Assembly: GCF_024763615.1 (NCBI RefSeq)
Contig: NC_077224.1
Location: 3,100,001 to 3,164,000, forward strand
Direction of reading: 5' to 3'
Origin: Phlebotomus papatasi
Lineage: Eukaryota; Arthropoda; Insecta; Diptera; Psychodidae
DNA length: 64,000 nucleotides
Position numbers and translations under genes: made by a program. Shown in pieces: positions 24,262 through 35,291 of this stretch (the stretch's first letter is position 1; each line of letters begins with the position of its first letter). The notes beneath the pieces are model-generated. The model searched no databases. It was not told where the DNA came from and saw only the letters and a program-made list of their open reading frames with translations.

Positions 24262-24795
24262 TCAACAGATTGACTTTAATGAAAGTCAAGAAATGTTTAT
24301 AGAAGAAAAGCAATTCTGTATTAATGTTAAAAATTTCTCAAGGGATAAATAATATTTTAACTAAACTCTACTTCAATCAGCTGTTCCTGTAATATGGGAG
24401 GGGACTAAAGAACAAATGTATGTTATTATTTACTGTTTTAATTAGCACCTAATATTTCAAATTTTTATTTTCGAAATAATTTTTGAAAAAAACATATTTC
24501 AAAATATCTGAAAATTATTAAAATGGGGTTTTCTGGTTTTCTTTTTTTTTAAATTCAACTTTGAAAACACTACCCATCTTTTTTTTCTGGTTTTACAATA
24601 ATCCTAAAAATATCTTCATTATTTTAGATATCTCTTTTGTTTTTCGAAATGTCTCTTTTTTTCAATTCATTTATAGTAATAATAGAGGTGTGAAATATTG
24701 TTGAATTGTGTATTGCTTGTCTCTGTATTGTTGGTAATTAGTTCATAAGTCCTGTACATCATAAATTGTTGCAAAGCGAAGGTATCTAATTGCCA
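24262..24795 (-). other. Probable start of the 3' UTR of the BTB-ZF gene
   Basis: Sequence directly downstream, on the minus strand, of the TAA at 24798-24796. It is less repetitive than the satellite that follows. No decisive AATAAA poly(A) signal was identified, so the transcript end is not placed. Confidence 0.4.
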
Positions 24796-24944
24796 TTATT
24801 GCGGTGATTCATCCTTTATGTCGCTAGGACTTGGCGACAGAAATTTACGAACATATTTGGGATAATGGGTTTTCTCGTGCGCCTTTAGAATTGTCGATCG
24901 GGAGAATGTTTTGCCACACATGCTACACTTAAATGGTCGTTCTC
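24796..24944 (-). CDS. Last exon of the BTB-ZF gene: fourth zinc finger and C-terminus
   Basis: Acceptor TTTTGCAG ends at 24945; the exon starts GA|GAA|CGA, completing the Gly codon of the linker so that the junction reads VHTG-ERPFKC. That is the canonical inter-finger linker restored across an 18.5-kb intron, which makes the join very secure. The finger is CSMC-X12-H-X3-H with helix residues SRSTILKAH, followed by a basic YPKYVRKFL segment and the tail SPSPSDIKDESPQ, then TAA. The exon adds 49 residues. The intron before it holds the 12.7-kb transposon. Confidence 0.95.
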
Positions 24945-26215
24945 CTGCAAAATTAAAATTTTAAACTATTATCGTAAATTCAGGGACTCTCAATATCTTC
25001 TATTTATTGCATTTCTCTGTATTGTGCCAAAAATTTCACTTCGTAAACACACTCCATTCCCAGCCAAATAGGACAATAGACACAGAAAAGAGATATAATC
25101 AGACGTTTTAATTAAATTCCGCAAAACTACAAAGTTTTACGGCATTTTCGTTGTATAGTGAATTAATAAAAAATCTAGGAGTAATTCCAGGAAAATACTG
25201 CTAAGTTGAGAAGTGATTTCTAGTTTGTAAACTCAAAATTAGTAGGAAAATTTTAGTGTTAAAAATTAATTAATTCTTAGTAAAGGAAATCGTCCTATTT
25301 ATTTGCTCCGTGTTTGAGCGTGTCTGCAATTAAACGCATGAAACGCATGTGAAGCACATTGCTTAATGATTCACTTTGCTATTTTCCCTGGAATTTTCAC
25401 ACGAATAAATACAATAAATAAATAAATAAATCTTCTCGATGAACCCAGGGTCGCCTTGAGGAAGGAAGGTATTCTCTGAAAAAATTAAAGTTGCTAATTT
25501 TAAGAGTTTAAGAGTTTTACTGAAAAACCTAAGTCTATATCTCATACCGTTTGGTCCCGGAATTCGGTAACAGATATCGGTTTGTAGTTGTTTAAACTAG
25601 TTTATAAATACCACAGAAGCGACTAACTTTGCTACCCTATTTTCCGTAAGCTTTTCTTTAATTCTAGAAGTTAAGCATGGTCGCATTACCGATCCTATCT
25701 ACCATGTCCAATTGATAAATACCATCCTTAACTGCTAAAATTAAAGAAAAGTTTAGGAATAGTACCTTAAACTTGTTAATAACTAATTTAGAAAGGCAAA
25801 AAACAAACGATCAGTAAAAAATTCTAAATGGGCAGTAAAAAATTAAAAATGAGCAGTAAAATATCTAATTATGGTCAGTAAAAAACTTAAATCTTTACAA
25901 AAATGGGCCTAATTTATATATTTAACATTTAAAATTGTTGCAGATAGAATGAAAAGCCCTTTATTTTCCCTTTGCCAAAATTTGGACGATAATTTTACTG
26001 TTTCAAATTTTTTTGTTACTGATCAATTTTAACTTTTTACTGCTCATTTATTTAATGCCATTTAGAAAGCCTGTAACAAATTAAAGAAATGGCATTGATC
26101 CTCAACTAATTCTTAACTAATTTGCTTAACCCGATAATTACGTTTTTGGAAATTCACAGCTTGAATTGGAACATTTCCAAAATTTTCACAACTAGTTATG
26201 TTAAGTATTAAATCA
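24945..26215. other. Intron stretch with weak inverted repeats
   Basis: Mostly unassigned. Around 25810-25885 there are repeated GCAGTAAAAAATT words, with inverted partners TTTTTACTG at about 26000-26045, suggesting a decayed foldback element. No gene is supported. Confidence 0.4.
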
Positions 26216-26320
26216 ACACGGGGGTTATACCGGCTTCAAACTGGAGGTTTATCCCAGTTCCCGAAGGTCTCAAAAATCTATATAACAAACAATTTTGTTG
26301 ATTTTTCAAAGTCTAACTGT

Positions 26321-26720
26321 GTTATCACACTTGCACATTAAAATTTTAATATGATTCACATTAATTGTCACTGGTGAGAGTCCAAATGTGTAATTTGTGT
26401 GTTTGAATCATTTTAAAATTCAAAATTTGATCTATTTGTTGATAAAAAGGTAGACTTGGCCCGCAAAATTTGATATAAATTGATTTATAGTATTAATGCG
26501 AAAAATTAATGCGATTTTCTCTTTAATTTTTTAATGTGAAAAATATTTATGCTTTAGGTAAATTTAAACTTATTTTTGCAGGCCAAGTCCACTTCTTTTA
26601 TCAATAAATAGAAGAACCCCAAATATAAAGTGACTCAAAGATACAAATAACATATTTGAACGCTCACAAGCGACAATTAATGTGAATCACATTAAAATTT
26701 TAATGTGCAAGTGTGATAAC
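26321..26720. mobile_element. MITE, 400 bp, ends GTTATCACACTTGCACATTA
   Basis: The ends GTTATCACACTTGCACATTA and TAATGTGCAAGTGTGATAAC are perfect inverted repeats. Pairing extends with few mismatches for about 58 bp on each side, and a second inner pair (AAAAGGTAGACTTGG-C with G-CCAAGTCCACTTCTTTT) follows. No transposase frame. The target duplication was not resolved. Confidence 0.85.
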
Positions 26721-26764
26721 GCCATAATAATAAGTTAATTTTCCCTTCATATCCAATCCTATGC

Positions 26765-26920
26765 AAGAATTTTCTAAAAAGTCTTGCCTGATAAGGAATT
26801 AGAGGATTTAAGTTATTTGGCTTATACGAGCTTCAGACCTAAAGCTTAGCAATATGGCTTAACTTCTCTAATTTCCTATCAGTCAAGATTTTTTGGAACA
26901 TTTTGACTTAGGTTTGGATT
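26765..26920. repeat. Hairpin-forming repeat
   Basis: AAAAAGTCTTGCCTGATAAG and GGAATTAGAG on the left pair imperfectly with CTAATTTCC and CTATCAGTCAAGATTTTTT on the right. The palindrome is about 130 bp and resembles a small MITE. Confidence 0.6.
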
Positions 26921-27031
26921 ATTAAGGGCAAATGACCTATTGCACTTTGAAAAATCAATAAAATCGGTTGCTGTTTAAGGTTTTGAGACCCTCCGGAACT
27001 GGGCTAAACCTCTAGTCTGAAGACGGTCTTA

Positions 27032-27163
27032 GGGCCTTGACATACCTGAGGATTAGCCGAGAGACGGCTTAGTGTAATTATATTGGAAATAATGATTAAA
27101 CTACATTTCTATCATTTTCCACTAACCCATCTCTAGGCTTAAGTCGTAAATGTGTCAAGGACC
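27032..27163. mobile_element. PIF/Harbinger-type MITE, 132 bp, TTA duplication
   Basis: The ends GGGCCTTGACA and TGTCAAGGACC are inverted repeats, and imperfect pairing extends to about 40 bp. TTA occurs directly outside both ends (27029-27031 and 27164-27166). A TWA duplication with G-rich ends is diagnostic of the PIF/Harbinger group. Confidence 0.85.
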
Positions 27164-27229
27164 TTAGCCTCAGGTCTGAAGTCCGTAGTACAGATAATCC
27201 TCTCTGTCGAGATATAGAACAATTATAAT

Positions 27230-27725
27230 TTAAAAGGGATAGCAAAGTGTCCTAGGTTTTGCGAAGTGCTCAATCTCGTGACTTAGATGCTATCCCTCAA
27301 AAGTACTTCCACATCTTACCGTTTACCGGTTCTCAACCGATTTAAACCGATTTGTAAATCACTCAAAAAATCGCCCCAAAATTGTTTTAAGAGTAATAAA
27401 ATTGATTTCACATAATATAAGGAATTTTCGGAAACCATGTGATCGCTCTTGCAGACTCAGAGTTACTCCGATTTTCGGACAAAAATTACTTATCGGTTCA
27501 TTACCGGTTTACAACCAAATGGAACCGGTGCAGTTTCGTCGGAAATTCCAAAACCTTTCCAACTAGCACAAACATGACCCCATTCGTCTGATAAATGCAC
27601 TCTCTAGTGTCTTTTTAACCTTTGACGTTGAAAAACCATTATTAGGAATGATTCAACGGTATTTTCGTCTAAGGACAAAATATTCACCTGGGTAATCTCT
27701 CAAACATATTCAAAAATGAAAAAAA
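27230..27725. repeat. Dispersed repeat family copy 2, inverted relative to copy 1
   Basis: AAAAGGGATAGCAAAGTGTC, TGACTTAGATGCTATCCCTC and the GAATGATTCAACGGTATTTT block match the 1130-1560 copy read on the other strand. The order of blocks is preserved over about 430-490 bp. Confidence 0.75.
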
Positions 27726-28385
27726 TTACACGACGCATTTTCCAGTAAAGTCCTAAAACGTCTTCATTTTCTCAGTACGCCGTTTCGGAAGCAGATTTCC
27801 TCCTTCCTCAGGTCTACAAATACATTTTTGAATCAAATTTCGGACAATTTTTTGAAAAGATTTACAAACAATAAGAATAGTCTCAAAAACGCTTACACGG
27901 AAAATTCCAGAAAAAATTCACAATTTTTTTTTACAGACTGGAGATGTCTGTAGTGCAAGTTGTTGTAACAAACATTATGACATTTTTTCCCTTTAATAAA
28001 AAAGTTCCTTTAGATGTTAGGCTAAACTAAGGACCAAGTCCGCTATGAATTGTCCGGTATAACGAGTGAAATATTAATTTTTCCTGTGTTTTCTTTTTAT
28101 TGCAGAATATGGTCAAACAATTTCCTAAGCATTGTATTAGTCAAGTGAAGTCTTTCAAATAAATCGGACTAGTTCTACAACTTAATGGTAAGTCGAAGTA
28201 TCTTTTAAATTGTAAGGCAGGGTTGGACAAATAGAAAATACTAAGAAAATCAAACTTGGGAAAGATACTATACTATCGTATGAAGGTATCGTCCCCATTT
28301 CTGTTCATCATGATGGTTGAATAACCATCAAGAGAAAACATAGAACGAAGGACGTTGTAGTACAAGTTCTTTTTTTAATCACTAT
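27726..28385. other. Intron spacer
   Basis: No gene or organised repeat was recognised in about 660 bp. Confidence 0.4.
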
Positions 28386-28389
28386 AATC

Positions 28390-28605
28390 TGATGAAATAT
28401 GAGGTCACAACGGTCATATTTTTTTGGATTACGAACTTTTTCGTTGCTGGGTATGTTCGAAAATGCTTTCGAAGATCAAAAACGTGTAGTTCGTACCCAG
28501 CCACGAAAGAGTTTGGGGTTCGAAAGGCCGCGACGGTGGCGGCCTCCCAATTTGTTCGGAGCGTGGTGGCCACCATGATAACTTCCTTTTAGTTCAGAGC
28601 GGTGG
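28390..28605. repeat. Large imperfect palindrome next to the transposon's left end
   Basis: Two half-elements with ends of type ACCCAGC-ACGAAA point away from each other around a short centre at about 28455-28493. Arms such as CTTTTTCGTTGCTGGGTA pair with TACCCAGCCACGAAAGAG. The same ACCCAGCAACGAAAG word forms the outer tip of the large transposon's right terminal repeat, so this palindrome is probably a relic of a related element. Confidence 0.7.
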
Positions 28606-28635
28606 CCACCAATTTCTGTAGCGCTACTGTATTTC

Positions 28636-28747
28636 CCCACAAAAGTTCGGTGTTTGTACTATGGTACAAGAAGCTAGCACTGTTCCAAGGACGCTTGTTC
28701 GAAATTTTGTTCGGCGTGAGAAAAACAGTACGAGGTACTTTGTTCGG
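28636..28747 (+). repeat. Left terminal inverted repeat of the transposon
   Basis: Matches the reverse complement of 41214-41330 at roughly 90 percent by eye, including TTTGTACTATGGTACAAGAA, GCTAGCACTGTTCC and AAACAGTACGAGGTACTTTG. It contains the palindrome TTGTACTATGGTACAA. Confidence 0.95.
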
Positions 28748-29034
28748 GGTTTCTCCGTAGTTGATAAACCGTCACTTTTTCCCAGTTTTTTCCTGTGGCG
28801 GGTGAGTGTGCTTTGTGATCCTCTCTAGTCAGTGTTCTCGCGTGTTTTTCTTTATTTTTCCCCAGTGCAAGCAGGAAGTAAAGTTCAGGTGAGTAATTCA
28901 TTTATTTAAAATGTGAAAGTGCGGTATTTTTTGTTAGATAAATGAAGAAATATTATTGTTAACCTCCAAAAATGGCGTCACCTTCCTACATATTTTTTTT
29001 TGTTGCTTTTCGTTCCTCCCCAGAGTTAAATTTA

Positions 29035-30322
29035 AAGCTTGAAAAATGTATCCTCTAATCCATAGTTGTAGTGTCTGTTAGATTCTGGGAAAGGATTTTG
29101 ATAATTATTTTTACTTTTAATTATTTTCAAGTGAAAATAGGAAGAAATCCATTCATGTCTCACGCATGATTGTTCCGGGAATGAAATTTCGAGGCTCCTG
29201 ATTCAAATTGGGGCTTCAAAAATGTGTCCTCTAATGCATAGTGGTAGTGTCTATTAGGTCCTGGGAAAGGATTTTGATAATTGTTTTTACTTTTAATTAT
29301 TTTCAAGTGAAAATAGGAAGGAATCCATTCATGTCTCACGCATGATTGTTCCGGGAATGAAATTTCGAGGCTCCTGATTCAAATTGGGGCTTCAAAAATG
29401 TGTCCTCTAATGCATAGTGGTAGTGTCTATTAGGTCCTGGGAAAGGATTTTGATAATTGTTTTTACTTTTAATTATTTTCAAGTGAAAATAGGAAGGAAT
29501 CCATTCATGTCTCACGCATGATTGTTCCGGGAATGAAATTTCGAGGCTCCTGATTCAAATTGGGGCTTCAAAAATGTGTCCTCTAATGCATAGTGGTAGG
29601 GTCTATTAGGTCCTGGGAAAGGATTTTGATAATTGTTTTTACTTTTAATTATTTTCAAGTGAAAATAGGAAGGAATCCATTCATGTCTCACGCATGATTG
29701 TTCCGGGAATGAAATTTCGAGGCTCCTGATTCAAATTGGGGCTTCAAAAATGTGTCCTCTAATGCATAGTGGTAGGGTCTATTAGGTCCTGGGAAAGGAT
29801 TTTGATAATTGTTTTTACTTTTAATTATTTTCAAGTGAAAATAGGAAGGAATCCATTCATGTCTCACGCATGATTGTTCCGGGAATGAAATTTCGAGGCT
29901 CCTGATTCAAATTGGGGCTTCAAAAATGTGTCCTCTAATGCATAGTGGTAGTGTCTATTAGGTCCTGGGAAAGGATTTTGATAATTGTTTTTACTTTTAA
30001 TTATTTTCAAGTGAAAATAGGAAGGAATCCATTCATGTCTCACGCATGATTGTTCCGGGAATGAAATTTCGAGGCTCCTGATTCAAATTGGGGCTTCAAA
30101 AATGTGTCCTCTAATGCATAGTGGTAGGGTCTATTAGGTCCTGGGAAGGGATTTTGATAATTGTTTTTACTTTTAATTATTTTCAAGTGAAAATAGGAAG
30201 GAATCCATTCATGTCTCACGCATGATTGTTCCGGGAGTGAAATTTCGAGGCTCCTGATTCAAATTGGGGCTTCAAAAATGTGTCCTCTAATGCATAGTGG
30301 TAGGGTCTGTTAGGTCCTGGGA
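29035..30322. repeat. Subterminal tandem array, 176-bp unit, about 7 copies
   Basis: Units recur every 176 bp (the GGGGCTTCAAAAATG phrase at about 29385, 29561, 29737 and so on). The first copy is diverged, while the following ones differ from each other at only a few positions (GTAGTGTC against GTAGGGTC, GAAAGG against GAAGGG). Such homogeneity indicates recent amplification. Its position about 290 bp inside the left terminal repeat fits the subterminal repeats that CACTA-type transposases bind, though a binding role is inference. Confidence 0.95.
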
Positions 30323-30339
30323 ACTTGTCATGTATATGT

Positions 30340-30965
30340 ATATGTACAAACTTGTCATGTATATGTCATTGGGGTCCCAAAATTTAAATTTACAGCGATT
30401 ACATAGTATTTCCTCTCTCAGGATAAATATGAGTTTTAGGTATTGAAAGGATTTTTAATAATAAAAATCCTTTCAAGCCTTTTTTTAAGCAAGTGCAACA
30501 AACAGATTTTTAGTTGTTAGGTTAGTACTTCGTTCGGCAGTGTCGTTGGAATCCCAAAATTTAAATTTACGATTGCATAGTATTTCCTCTCTCATGATAA
30601 ATATGATTTTTAGTAAGGACTAAAAAAAGGATGTAAAAAGGATGTATAAAAGGATTTTTTGTTAATAAAAATCCTTTCAAGCCTTTTTCAAGCAAGTGTA
30701 ATAAACAGATTTCGTCCGGGAGTGTCATTGGGGTCTCAAAATTTTAATCTCCAGTGATTGCATAGTATTTCCTCTCACAGGATAAATGTGAGTTTAAGGC
30801 CTTAAAAAAATAATTAAAACAAATCCTTTCAAGTTTTTTAATCAGATATGTATAACAAATAGTTTTTTAGTTGTCATGTGTTCTTCGTCCGGGAGTGGTA
30901 ATATGATGTGTAGGCTTTTAAAGTTTTTTCGGTGAAAAATTTCCTTTTATTTATTTTTTAATTAA
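30340..30965. repeat. Diverged subterminal repeats, about 178-bp period
   Basis: Three to four degenerate units at about 30360, 30540, 30720 and 30890 share GTCATTGGGGTCCCAAAATT, GATTGCATAGTATTTCCTCTC, GGATAAATATGAG and AAATCCTTTCAAGCC, and a CTTCGTCCGGGAGTG word. They are older than the 176-bp array and have a similar period but different sequence. Confidence 0.8.
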
Positions 30966-32040
30966 ATTCAGAAAATAGTTTATTAGTATTTCGTGTATCA
31001 GTGTTTCGGTAGCCCCTTTGTAGGACTCCAAATTTTTATTTGAAGCAAAGTGAAGCGTGTACAAAATTTTTCTTCACATCTAAAGAATGGTTCTCAAACA
31101 TTAGCTCTCGTGTGTGTGTGGCTCTGTGTCTGGTGTGTGTTACACAAAAATATTTTTTTTGTTGGGATCTATTTAGGTTTTTTCCTAGGTTTGTTTTTTT
31201 TCCGATGACTTCGCGCTGAATTCTCACATCACCTTCTTAATTCCTATCATTAGGAATTTGACAAGTCCATCTTCACGGTTTCGAAACAAATTTTTCCGTA
31301 GCCTCTTAAAATTCGACAAGTCAATCTGGCAAGTCTTCAGCCTTTCGGATTTCAAACTTTCACGGATTTCTCAATCGCACAGACTATCTGAATAACTACC
31401 TTTAAATATAATTTTCGCATATTGCAGAGGTCTTGCTGAGCCAATCCAATAGGGTGGCTTTTACACAATCACATGATGCCAAATCAGGTTAAAATAGTAG
31501 GGGATCTCATTATGTTGGAGAGAGGGAGATATCACTTCTGGACGTGTTATTTAAAGTCGATATCTTTGTTCATCTTTTCCGTTGTGAAAATTTAGTCCTG
31601 CGATGTTCGGGAGTTTGTCGTACTTGTACCGGAATTTGCTAGTGACACCCACACGTTAATTGAAATCACCTTAAACTACGCTTTCGCCGATCATCTAAAA
31701 GCAGCCTTGAAAAACTTTAAGGATATGATCATTGAGTTTCTACCACGTTGTTTCAGCACTTGTAGGTTTGATGAGAAGTAACCTAAGCTTTATAGGTTAT
31801 CAAATTATTCCTCTTCTTGCTTTTATGGTTCAAGCCTCAAGATATTCCCATCTATTTGCCAGCATCTCGAAGTGCTATGATAGTTTCATGAAATTTCATG
31901 AATTTCAGCTTAAACTAAAAGGCGACTGCCGTGAATGTTCTGAAATTTTACCATCGCACGGAAAGATTCTATTGCTTCTGGATAAGCTCAAGCAATTTTT
32001 TCTATTCTCTTGTATTTAATCTCAGGCTTTGGGTCACTTC
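30966..32040. other. Transposon interior, unassigned
   Basis: About 1.1 kb between the subterminal repeats and the Tc1-like relic. A 95-codon open frame at 31732-32019 has no recognisable domain; it may be a decayed gene fragment or noise. Confidence 0.4.
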
Positions 32041-32046
32041 CTAGCT

Positions 32047-32165
32047 TCTAAGCTGTAGCTTTGAGTTCCTTGAAACGAACTACAATCTGTCGGACGGTAA
32101 CGGTAGAGCGGTACTTCCCGGTCAATTTGGCGATTTTAGCATAATTCGCATTTGGGGATTCTTAA
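32047..32165 (-). pseudogene. Tc1-like transposase N-terminal relic
   Basis: On the minus strand the segment reads ESPNANYAKIAKLTGKYRST, then VTVRQIVVRFKELKATA and a stop. A YAKIAKLTGKYRSTV phrase resembles the first helix-turn-helix of Tc1/mariner transposases. No catalytic domain follows, and neighbouring sequence on either side is out of frame. It is a fragment nested inside the larger element. Confidence 0.5.
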
Positions 32166-32541
32166 AATGAATGTCAACTTTTATTCTTCGAATATTCTTC
32201 ATATTTTTGCAATTACTTAAAATAAAAAAAAGTTAATTAAATTTGGTTGAAACGAATACGAGAAAAAACTCCAAAGTTTTGCTGCGTGTAACGTCATGTC
32301 AAATGATTGGGAAAATTTTTCGTGGACACGCTTTACTTTACATATATTTCCTCTATTGCAACGAAGGTGTGATACATTATGAAAAAATATGAATATTAAG
32401 CATATTGAAATAAATCATAGTACAAGTAAGGGAGGTTTTTATTCATTATGTGCAATATTAATAAATATGTACAGGCAGCACCACGGCAAGATGAACTTCC
32501 TATCCTCATTTTCCTGTTTGTTGTCAATGATATTTTCAGCC

Positions 32542-34614
32542 ATGGCGTCGAATGTCGAAATGTTTGGATGTTCTTCGAGCAGATATTACAGAATGATTCA
32601 TGACGAGCGTGATGGGAGTATGGATGTAGATGTAGATATCGGTCGCAATAACATTGGAGATAATACGGATAATATGAACGATGCAAGGGTGGAATTGGTA
32701 GGCATAGGCGGAGCGAATGAGAATTTTTGTGATGTGGTAGATGAAGAAAGTGAAAATGAATCTGAAATCGAATGGGAGAGTGATGGTGAGCATAATGCTG
32801 AAGATGGAGGTATCATGAGTGAGGAGTCAGAGAGTGATAATGATTATGAAGATAAAGATGAGAAACTTAGAAAGGATTTGGCTTGCATGGTCGTTGAAAG
32901 AAACTTTTCAGTTGCAGATGTGAATGTCTTATTGAATGTCTTGAGAACCAATGGCCATCCAAACCTTCCCAAGAGAAAAGAAACTCTATTGAAAACTCCA
33001 CGTAATAAAATTCAGGCGCGAGCTTGCAATCCTGGTGAATATATTCATTTTGGTTTGCAAGATACTTTGAAGAAATTTCCCCACGATTCGTTTGTAGCAA
33101 ATCTTGAGATAGTGGAGCTTGACTTTGGGATTGATGGATTGCCATTGAGTAAGAGCTCGAAATTAAGTGTGTGGCCAATTCTGGCATCCTTTCCAAAATT
33201 GACAAACGTGTCTCCTTTCGTCGTTGGCCTATGGGCAGGATCTTCTAAGCCGTCAAATGTGGATGAATATTTGTATGATTTTGTGAATGAAGTGAATGAA
33301 TTGACGGTGCAAGGTGGTGTGTATGTGACGGAAAAGAACATCCTCAAGCCCTTTAAAATTCGCGCGATCATTTGTGACGCACCCGCAAAAGCATTTGTAA
33401 TGAACATTAAAGGCCATGGAGCATTTGAAGGATGCCCTAATTGTGATCAAGTCGGAAAGAAAATAAATGGTGTAACCGTTTTCGCGAATGTAAGTGGTCA
33501 ATTGTATACAGACGAGTCTTTTCGTGCACGTTCAAATCCAAATCGCCACCATTCCAATACTCCATCTGGGTTGGAAAAAATTAATGATTTTGATTCGGTC
33601 ACACAAATTGCTGTTGACCCAATGCATGTTTGTGATTTGGGCGTCACAAAAAGGCTCCTCGAAAGAGTGCTTGGAGTGAAAGGGCGATGTGTGAATTTCC
33701 ACGTGTATGGTGCGAGAAAAAGGGAAATGAGCAGTATGTATGTATCCCTGGGAACTTTTGTAACAAATGATTTCAACCGAAAACCAAGAGGCTTTGATGA
33801 AGTAAAGCAATTCAAAGCTACGGAATTTCGACTTTTTGACCGTTATCTTGGTTTCCTCATTGCACAAAAATATTTCCCACAGGCTCAATACTTCCATTTT
33901 CTTCTTTTTTATTGTGCAATGAGGCTTCTGTCAGTGAATCAACCTGACATAAATCAAATTAATTTTGCCCAAAATTGCTTAAATGTTTTTGTAAAAGATT
34001 ATTCCAACTTTTACGGGCCAGATTCACTTACATATAATGTTCACATGCTTCTTCATTTGGGCACAAACGTTCAAACATTTGGGAGCCTAAACACATTTTC
34101 CGCGTATAAATTTGAAAATTTCCTTCAAGAAATTAAAAAATTCGTTAAGAAGAAGCAGAATGTTTTGGCCCAAATAAGCAATCGCCTCGCAGAGCAAAGG
34201 ATTGCAAATTCAAGTAATGACGAGAATCATCCACAAAATTTCTCAGGAAGCGTTAAAATAGAAAGGTTTTTGGGTTGTGGATTCGCATATAGCACCGGTG
34301 CTTTTAATAATTTTAACTTTAAAGTAAATGAGCGCGACAATTTTTGTTTAATTAATGAGAAAATACCAGCAAAGATTTTCGGTTTTGTGAAGAGAGCTGG
34401 TCGAAACGTTGTTGTTGTGAAGAGATATGCAAATCCACAACCCTTCTTTGATTATCCAATAAGCTCAATGAAAGTAGGAGTGATGTTGGTGTGTGATATG
34501 AGTGATGTGTTTGAAGTTTTCGAGCTGAATGAGATAACACATAAGTGCATGAGATTGCCGTATGCGAGTGATTATGTTATTGTAAGTTTGTTGCACAAAA
34601 TAAGAAATGAATGA
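32542..34614 (+). CDS. CACTA/EnSpm-like DDE transposase
   Basis: Intact single-exon frame of 690 residues from the ATG at 32542. That ATG has a good context (GCCATGG) and follows a TTTTCAG that could be an acceptor. An upstream in-frame ATG at 32389 would add 51 residues without domain support. Residues about 25-115 are very acidic (DEESENESEIEW, SEESESDNDYEDKDE). The catalytic core carries FGIDGLPLSKSSKLSVWPIL, then ICDAPAKAF (Asp279), a CPNC pair (about 300), VDPMHVCDLGVTKRLL (Asp359) and FENFLQEIKKFV with QISNRLAEQ (Glu525). These correspond to the blocks of animal CMC-type transposases whose DDE triad lies in equivalent phrases (family knowledge; the triad assignment is by pattern). It would cut and paste the 12.7-kb element in the nucleus. 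Confidence 0.85.
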   Translation: MASNVEMFGCSSSRYYRMIHDERDGSMDVDVDIGRNNIGDNTDNMNDARVELVGIGGANENFCDVVDEESENESEIEWESDGEHNAEDGGIMSEESESDNDYEDKDEKLRKDLACMVVERNFSVADVNVLLNVLRTNGHPNLPKRKETLLKTPRNKIQARACNPGEYIHFGLQDTLKKFPHDSFVANLEIVELDFGIDGLPLSKSSKLSVWPILASFPKLTNVSPFVVGLWAGSSKPSNVDEYLYDFVNEVNELTVQGGVYVTEKNILKPFKIRAIICDAPAKAFVMNIKGHGAFEGCPNCDQVGKKINGVTVFANVSGQLYTDESFRARSNPNRHHSNTPSGLEKINDFDSVTQIAVDPMHVCDLGVTKRLLERVLGVKGRCVNFHVYGARKREMSSMYVSLGTFVTNDFNRKPRGFDEVKQFKATEFRLFDRYLGFLIAQKYFPQAQYFHFLLFYCAMRLLSVNQPDINQINFAQNCLNVFVKDYSNFYGPDSLTYNVHMLLHLGTNVQTFGSLNTFSAYKFENFLQEIKKFVKKKQNVLAQISNRLAEQRIANSSNDENHPQNFSGSVKIERFLGCGFAYSTGAFNNFNFKVNERDNFCLINEKIPAKIFGFVKRAGRNVVVVKRYANPQPFFDYPISSMKVGVMLVCDMSDVFEVFELNEITHKCMRLPYASDYVIVSLLHKIRNE

Positions 34615-34785
34615 GATGCATGATATGAGGAAACCTGGAGGTGACATGACACTAGCTATGAAAATCGAGTGTAAAGTTTCCTGTCTTCTGAAGTTCATTT
34701 AAGAAAATCTTCAAATCAATTTTCGTATATTGTCATTTAATTTTTTCGTTATTTTTTTTAATATCATCAGAGCCTATATTTTCTA

Positions 34786-35291
34786 TTAACCCATTCATAC
34801 CTATTGAATACAATATTGATCAAAATATAGATGATTTTGAATAATTTATTAATATCAAAATTACAGTGAGGATTCGGGAATTGATTTTTAGTTACTTTAG
34901 TTCATCAATTATATAGGATAAAATAGCCTGACACAAATGGAAATTAATTTCGTTGTTCTTTTTTTGCTTCGTGAAAAATCCTGCAAAATTTTTGCTCAAA
35001 GTGGCAGATGGAATATTTGACATTCCGGCGAATTTGTTAAAATTGACCTTTTTCCTCTCCTGATTTGAATTTTGGTTGTCATTTTTTATTGGATAGTTAC
35101 TTTGCATAAATCAATGGAGTTTGTAGTATATTAATATGAAGAATTTAAATTCAGTGACTCCTCGCGCCCTTATAATAGATAAAAAAAATTCATTTCAGAA
35201 AATTCATCTATTAATTTGTTAGAAATTAATTGTATCTTAAAAATATTCCATATGAAGTACATATTTCTAATATATTGACTGAATGGGTTAA
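34786..35291. mobile_element. MITE, 506 bp, ends TTAACCCATTCA
   Basis: The ends TTAACCCATTCA and TGAATGGGTTAA are inverted repeats. A diverged second copy is at 37043-37510 with the same internal order (TTTCG-TTCTTTT, CGTGAAAAATC, TTTGAATTTTGGTTG). A 71-codon minus-strand open frame inside this copy is not open in the other copy, so it is not treated as a gene. The element is nested in the transposon. Confidence 0.75.

Larger units (their letters stand above)
26218..27035. repeat. Nested inverted-repeat (foldback) region
   Basis: Outer arms: GGAGGTTTATCCCAGTTCC with GGTCTCAAAA and TTGATTTTTCAAAG (26245-26310) pair with CTTTGAAAAATCAATAAAAT, TTTTGAGACC and GGAACTGGGCTAAACCTC (26946-27014). 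They enclose a 400-bp MITE and another hairpin, giving a nested structure. Confidence 0.75.

Noticed and set aside
31732..32019. 95-codon open frame as a third transposon gene
   Set aside because: No domain or conserved motif was recognised and no splice-compatible neighbour was found.
32396..34698. Many minus-strand open frames over the transposase
   Set aside because: They are shadows of the intact 690-residue plus-strand frame; none has a recognisable domain.
34892..35107. 71-codon minus-strand open frame in the transposon
   Set aside because: The colinear MITE copy at 37043-37510 has stops in the matching frame, so the frame is not conserved as coding.
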